From NCBI GenBank assembly GCA_963693305.1, contig OY855905.1, forward strand, positions 33,744,750 through 33,808,749: a stretch of 64,000 bases of DNA, given 5' to 3'. The translations under genes and the position numbers were made by a program. Below are positions 57,791-64,000 of the stretch, one piece after another (the first letter of the stretch is position 1; every line of letters begins with the position of its first letter). The stretch is from Meandrina meandrites (taxonomy: Eukaryota; Cnidaria; Anthozoa; Scleractinia; Meandrinidae). The notes beneath the pieces are model-generated. The model saw nothing but the letters and a program-made list of their open reading frames with translations. It did no database searches and was not told the origin of the DNA.

Positions 57791-58762
57791 CTGGCTCTGA
57801 AGAGCGGATATTTTTTTCCCACGGTAGTTAAAAATTAACTGAAAATGCCTTTCCGCATGCCCATTTATCATCTAGGCCACTAATGAATGGATTTTGATAA
57901 TGACCTTCGTTGGGTACCTCTGGAACAATCAATGTTTGTTCACGAGTTTAGTGTTTGGTGATAAGTAGGATTTTACAGCTCTGGATCAAACCCAGAAAAC
58001 CAACATCACCAGTCCTTGGCTGCCGGTGTCCACTCAGTTTGACCTCCGCTAGGCTGTTGAAGTTTGCTGTGTGATCAGTGATTTCTCGCTGTTTGTAATT
58101 GTCTGTTCCTCGGTGTGAAGTCAAATAATACTTGGAATCTTTTGTGTACTTGTGAACTGCCTGAACGTTTTTTCTTCGATTCTATGCGACAATATGTGAT
58201 AAATAGCGCAAGATTTATATGTCTAACACGAGCATAGAAGAATTACTACGCTTTGCTGATCGCCTCCAAACAATGGTCTTTGAAGCTAGTAGTCGATCTT
58301 TTTTTCTTTTCGATTCTGGACAATAAATTTTTCACCCATCTCAACAAGAATCAAAACTTCTGTCATGAGCAATGAAAATTCTACTGATGCATGAGCTGGA
58401 TGTGAACTGATTGAAAAACAATGTTGAGCAAGATTACTATATAACCCTATACTTTTAATTATGCATACAATTTTGTCTCCCGTATTTATGACCGCCTGTC
58501 GTGAGTGAAGGATTATATGGAAACTTTCCCAATATTGGGTAAAAAAACTGGTAAAATACTTATAAATTATCCTGAGCACTTTTTTTTCTTACTGAACTAG
58601 AATTCATAATTATAATGATCATTTTATAAGAACACAAGTCAGAGACTAACTCTACTCATCTGTACACGCGACATTATTACAAGTTCGCCCGCGATCAATA
58701 TCACCAGCAGCATGGATCGAGAGAATGATTGCAAAAAATCAAAGGAAGGGCCTTCGGCGCGA

Positions 58763-58782
58763 ACCGAGGCACTTGCCTCGGT
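58763..58782. repeat. Perfect 8-bp hairpin
   Basis: ACCGAGGC and GCCTCGGT flank the four-base loop ACTT. It is GC-rich in AT-rich surroundings and is followed by TAAAAATTTT. It may be a structured RNA end or a transposon remnant. Confidence 0.5.
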
Positions 58783-61700
58783 AAAAATTTTGAATTCATT
58801 TATTTTTTCCAGGTTCCTTTGAGAGGCTATGCATTAAAGTGGAAAGAAGGATAGGAAAGAACTATTCATTTTTTTTCTGATATTGCGTCAGTCCTACTTT
58901 AAGGACATATTTGCATCGATGGAAACCTAAATATCGCAATCTAGTCTGGTTAAAATTACTATTTTAGTGCACTGTAGCTATTAAAAGGATGTTAATATCA
59001 CGAGTTACGCATGCGAGAGATTTTGTTAGTAAATTGAAAAATGTGTGCACTTATTTATGAATATATGTTTTTTGTTCTTTTCCCAGTTTGAGAGAAGCTA
59101 AAGATTGAGAATAAAAGATAAGCAACAATTCTGTTATATACCTGGATGAAGTACCTACGATACCCATTCAAGGAATTGCAGCATTTTACAAGTAGTGAAC
59201 AATATTACCGATAGTGTGTATATAATTTTTTTTAAATGACACTTTACTAGACATGGACGACGCATCCAACAAAGACCGAGAGAGACTGGGTACTACCTGA
59301 ATTTGTAAACTCGTGATAATACACATTAAACATTCGTGCTGTTTTGATACGTACTTTTAGTGTTTATTTTATAATAATAGCAATAATCGAAAAAGAATTA
59401 AACTTGCCCAAAACCGGGGACCATCGCACTAGCCGTGCGTTTTTAAATAACCACCCTCTCTTGATGATACAACAAAAGGCGAGGGTACACCTGAATGCCG
59501 TTTTTCCGCCGCTTAATTCACGTTTCAAGCGAATTATTCAAATACTCTCTACTCATCCCATGGATCTATGATCTGGTGTGTTTTGTAAATTTTTGGGTAT
59601 GTTTGGGAGTTTTTCTCAAAGGAGAAGTGAAATTTAGAAAAGTAAAATTAGAGTTTGAAGTAAAAAATTAGCAGATGGATACCAACTCTTTTCTTCCTAT
59701 GTGGGACGCATTTTCTTAGAGTGCACGCGGCTTCATTTTAGTGCTAAGTTTGTTTTTGTCCTATGATGCAATAAAATTGTGTATAGTCATCTGTATAGTT
59801 TACGTTAAATTTAGGTCTGATAGGTCTAAATCAGACGGGAAGACGTAAAATATAACAAGACCTTAACGTCTAAAGGCAGCAGTTTGTTTCGGTTTTTCTT
59901 CTGCCGGTCACATGAATTGTTATCCTTTATTTCTCGATCTTAATACATTCAAAATGACCTGGTCTGGTATATTTAAACTGATATTTTCTGACAATTTCTT
60001 ATTCATCGTTCAGAATCACTTCTGATTATTAAACACCATAAGGAAAAAACCCAAAGTTTGCATGTGTTAACTTTACCAGGAGAATGTTCCACTCCCTTTT
60101 TAGTTAAGACACTGATAGATGCCCGAGTAGGGCTTCAAGGAGTGAGGTACTGGGGCTAACGATCACAGGGCTTCCCCAGTGCAAGGCTCCTGCGCAGACG
60201 TCTTGGGCTCGTCAGGCGTTCCCCAGGAGGGACGCATGACAAGCCAAAAGACTCCGACCACGAAGCTGGGCACATTGTTTAGAGAATAAACAAGCTGTTT
60301 CTAGAAAAATCTTTATCATAACCACCAGTTATTTTCCTTGTCATCTGAGGACACTTCACAAGCACGTTTTAGTCACCTCGCAGAATGCGGTTGTCAAGCA
60401 GACGTCAGAGTACCGTACCTCGAGAGACTTGACATGTTCTGACTTTCGAGGGGTCAGTTACGTCTAAACTATCTAATTGTGGTCAATAGTAGCGAAAACC
60501 TCAATTTATAGTTTGTCTGATTCTCCACTTTAAATTTTGCCAGTTTTCCGATTCCCTTGACCCAGTCCAATCTTTGCCGGTATACTGCTGTAAATTAAAA
60601 TCGTACTATGATCTTAAGGGCGGAATAAAAGATCAAAAAATTGTGGTTATGGAACGCGTGCGCTGAGTTGATAGCTAAAACAGTAGGTGTTTCGCATGAA
60701 GCTTTAAAACATTCCTCTCAAAAATATAAATCTGGAGCTTTCTATGCTGCAAATAATCAAGGGAGTTTGGAAAAGCTCGAACGTCCTTGTGTAAACCCTC
60801 GCTCAGGGCACAGGGTCTGTGTAAACTGACAACCCAAGCGTTTTCTTTACCTTATTTATTAGTGCCCGGCGTAAAAAATAAGCTGGTGCACCCTCCTCCA
60901 TCTTCGGCAATATCCCATTCCTTAGTGGCAAGTAAAGTAACCGATAGAAACTTTTGACATATTGCAAAAGTAGACCATCATCAGAGTATATAAACTTTGC
61001 AGCTATGTTGACGCGAAGAACACGACACTATCGTTTTTCACTCTTTTTCAAGTACATCAGTGTCCGTGTTTGCTCTTTGTTACTAAGCAACCGTGTTTAT
61101 TTATACTGAATTTAATGTTCAGAAAGGAAGACCTAAACAATTCCGGTATTACAGACTACTTGATACATGTTTTCTTGGCAGAGCCCACTTCCGTATTCAC
61201 TATTTTACAGTTCAGACCTGGATTGTCGACATTTCCTTGGAAGGGCATGAAGCACAAGCACAAAACAAAACCCCGAGGTCCGTGAAGATGAACCTTATTC
61301 TGTTATCTGCATAGAAATGAAATATAACTTTTAAAATTTTGGTTTTCCGGTAAAAAAGGAAAATTTCTTCAGTTTCATCTCCTCTTTTCTCTATGTTTCC
61401 AAGTACCTAGCCGCAATTATTTTCCACCAGTATTGATATTATTGTACTTCAAGATACCCTCTGGTGATCATAATCCGCTTTCAGCTCATTTTGTACGTTT
61501 TATACTGAGGTGCTATTCGAGTGCTTCTATTTTCTACTGGAATCTACACCAGTTTTGGTTTGCGTTGTAATGTATGTTGACTTGCGTTCCCGGGGCCGGA
61601 CAATGTCAAGGTCAGGGAGACTGGATTCTAGCGATTTTATTCACGTTCAAGTATAGTCCACTGAAAATTAAAGGTTTTACTTGAAAGTCCCGTCTTCATC

Positions 61701-63783
61701 TTAGCAGGAGCGCATCTTCATCTTAGCAGGATCTTCTCAAAAGTGAACAATCAGTGTTTAGAATAGTAGACACTTTTTACATCGACATAATATTAATCAA
61801 TAAAGGGGCTAAATTTAGTAATTACTATATCATTACCTTTCAACGTCTGCATCGTTTGCATAAAATATTGCAAAAACAATTCACCAAAACGCTGTCAGTA
61901 TATCTGGTTTATCACAAGTGTGTTAATCACTTTCAAACAAAAATCCATCTCTGGAAAGGTCTATATTTAATATGTTTACCTGTTGAGAGTGATGGCAAAA
62001 TAGTGAAAAACACATGTTTAGGGCTCGTATTGCAACAGGTGCGGTAAGGGTGTATGCAAGGTGGAAACATTCCATTGAGTTTAAAATAGCAAAAACCCGA
62101 GTAAAAAATTTAACGTATTTTGGGAGCATCGCAGTTTAATTGGTTTAATTATTCAAGTTTCGTTACAGTTCTAGCGCCAAACTTGCTGCGGTCACAATAT
62201 CGATCTCGGTGATTTGATATTGAAGATCTTCCTTCAGTAGTGACGCACGTCATTTGAGTCGATCGATATGAGGCACCCAGATAAGGGTTGACCTCTTATC
62301 TCTTTCAATTAAATCTAATATTACAGCACTGAAAATAACAAGACAATCGTTAGCTGGACGGCTGCGTCGAAGAGACGCTGCTTGTTTGCACAAATCAAAA
62401 CAGCAAGGAACTGAAGCTGGTTTGTAAACACGCTGCGGGGACACGTTTCTGGAGAAACGAAAGTGAACTAAGTCATATTTAAATGCAATCTTCTGTCCAC
62501 CCTTTCGTGGTGGTACCGAGTTAAGGTAAGTTGAGAAGATACACAAGAACAAAACAATTATCAATCAGCGGACACTAGAGGTAACCTGAAAGAAGTGCTT
62601 TTTAAAAACAGCTTTTTTCTCGTAAAACATATTGACAGAAACATGTCTGTGGTTCATGTAGATGGAGTGGTTACTTTCTGTGACGTTTTAACGTAAAAAT
62701 CGGGTCAATATTCACTAAAACAACTTCGTAAATTTCAGTTAAAGACAAATGCGTTGTTTGAACGTTTGCCATGTCGCTAAAGGAAAAATAACACTACCAA
62801 GATGAAAGGTATTTCGAGATGTTTTTACTTTTTCACTTTGTGGTTTTAAAACACACAGGAATGCTGTTTCAACGCGAAAGAACTTAGAGTTTTTAATGCT
62901 AGTTTAATCGGTTTAGCAGTCTTTAGAACCTATTTCTTATTACGTCACAGCAAATTGTATTTTTTTAAGGTAATAATGCCGTATTTAATGTTGTAATAAA
63001 AACCATTAGGTCCGGTGACAACCGCAAAATCCTGCGATGTCGCGAATGTATACAAAGTTTGCCCGCAATTAAAATTTACTGACTTTTTATCTGATTTATG
63101 AAAAGCGTAATTCTTTTTTGACAAATTCACTGAAACGAAAAGCGTGATCGAGAAGTAATTTGGCAGCTTTGCCCTTTAAATTGGCGATAATGGGATCACT
63201 CAGGTTATCTGTGAGAAAGTTGCGAGACATGTATATTGTAACTTGTTGTTTAAACTGATATTCTTGTTATAGTAAAGATAATTCTCAGCTCAGAGTATGA
63301 GGAAGCTTTTTGTGTCACGCAGAGAGCTAAATATCGAACATGTTCTAACTTTAAAAGGAAAAAGATACCTGCAAAACAAAAGCCGATTGATGATTTGGCG
63401 ATAACCTTGTCGAACGAGTTAACCGCAGGGCATACGATATTCAAACAACATCTCTTTACCAAAATACAAAACTAAGCCACTAAAGTAAACCTGTCAAACT
63501 AAGTTTTATCGTTTAACGCTTCTGACCAAAACCGTGCTATTTCCCAGCAAAACGTGTAACAATTTATTTTTAAACTTAATTGCCTCCTTTTGTATTATAT
63601 GGCTTCCAGTTCAAATTTTTCAGCGAGAAATTGCGTGATAGCTGGTAGTTAATGAGATTGTAATTTATTTTTTTCAGGTCATTTAAACTGTGATTGTTCG
63701 TTCGATAAGAGAAAAGCTATAGTCAACGCGAACTGGAGCAGAGAGAAAAAACACTGCGTCACGAACTCTGAAATCTTCCTAAA

Positions 63784-64000
63784 ATGGCGGATTTTTTCAG
63801 CTGCAATGATAACACAGGACGATACGTCTTCAACATCGTGTTCTTCTCTCTAATTGGAGCTGTGGCTTTTTTACTGATCTTCCTAGGCGGATATTTACTT
63901 TACAAACGGCACAAGAAAGCGAAAAAGCGACGAAGACTACTGTACCGAAGCCGCACGAACACAACGAATACAACGAGCACGATTTTATCGGGCAACGGTG
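63784..64000 (+). CDS. Small single-pass membrane protein, partial at the window end
   Basis: The frame starts MADFFSCNDNTGRYVFNIVF with one hydrophobic helix (about residues 15-40, ending GGYLLY), then a very basic tail (KRHKKAKKRRR) and a Thr/Asn-rich stretch that runs off the window. The positive charges just after the helix predict Nout-Cin topology. A splice acceptor (pyrimidine run and CAG at about 63675-63677) lies 106 bases before the ATG, so a 5' noncoding exon exists. Family unknown. The architecture is similar to the proteins at 50208 and 52889. Confidence 0.6.
   Translation, partial: MADFFSCNDNTGRYVFNIVFFSLIGAVAFLLIFLGGYLLYKRHKKAKKRRRLLYRSRTNTTNTTSTILSGNG

Larger units (their letters stand above)
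56916..63783. other. Long interval with little recognisable content
   Basis: It holds two short tandem repeats (57021-57180 and 57601-57790), a perfect hairpin at 58763-58782, a direct repeat CATCTTAGCAGGA near 61695-61730, and an unplaced GC-rich block at 60120-60260 that looks like a repeat. Frames such as 59344-59571 and 61754-62047 have no recognisable motif. The end holds a probable 5' leader exon of the final gene. Confidence 0.5.

Overview
The window is nuclear DNA from an early-branching metazoan, most likely a stony coral or another anthozoan cnidarian. The evidence is AT-rich sequence with GT-AG introns, animal gene families (tetraspanin, CaM kinase II, rhodopsin-like receptor, MYND protein) and a dense load of small inverted-repeat transposons, tRNA-derived SINEs and CR1/L2-like non-LTR fragments. 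I cannot name the species from sequence alone.

Layout. (1) 578-24392, + strand: an eight-exon gene for an eight-cysteine (TspanC8-type) tetraspanin. A lone first exon at 578-649 is separated from exon 2 by an intron of about 16.5 kb. That intron holds a Gypsy LTR retrotransposon with identical LTRs, a long GATA microsatellite, a foldback tandem array, a possible nested small gene, a zinc finger/tyrosine recombinase/Myb gene with a convergent broken partner ORF, a 63-bp tandem array and a non-LTR fragment. Later introns carry TIR elements. (2) 24.4-28.7 kb: MITEs and foldbacks. (3) 28744-29388, + strand: an intronless MYND zinc-finger gene. (4) 29.4-36.2 kb: repeats, including a TIR element that encloses a piece of a non-LTR reverse transcriptase. 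(5) 36184-37152, + strand: a rhodopsin-like GPCR in one coding exon. (6) 40285-47817, - strand: Ca2+/calmodulin-dependent protein kinase II in only three coding exons. (7) 50.2-64 kb: three or four very short single-pass membrane protein genes, a 179-bp satellite of about 13 copies at 54.5-56.9 kb, and much sequence with nothing recognisable.

The host genes do not form an operon or pathway. Several act in membrane signalling (tetraspanin, GPCR, CaMKII), but their adjacency looks incidental. The least familiar items are the C2H2-tyrosine recombinase-Myb protein with its convergent partner, the set of tiny membrane proteins, the satellite whose units all carry a 13-bp inverted repeat, and the 63-bp array of palindromes.

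All protein identifications come from reading motifs. No database search was run.
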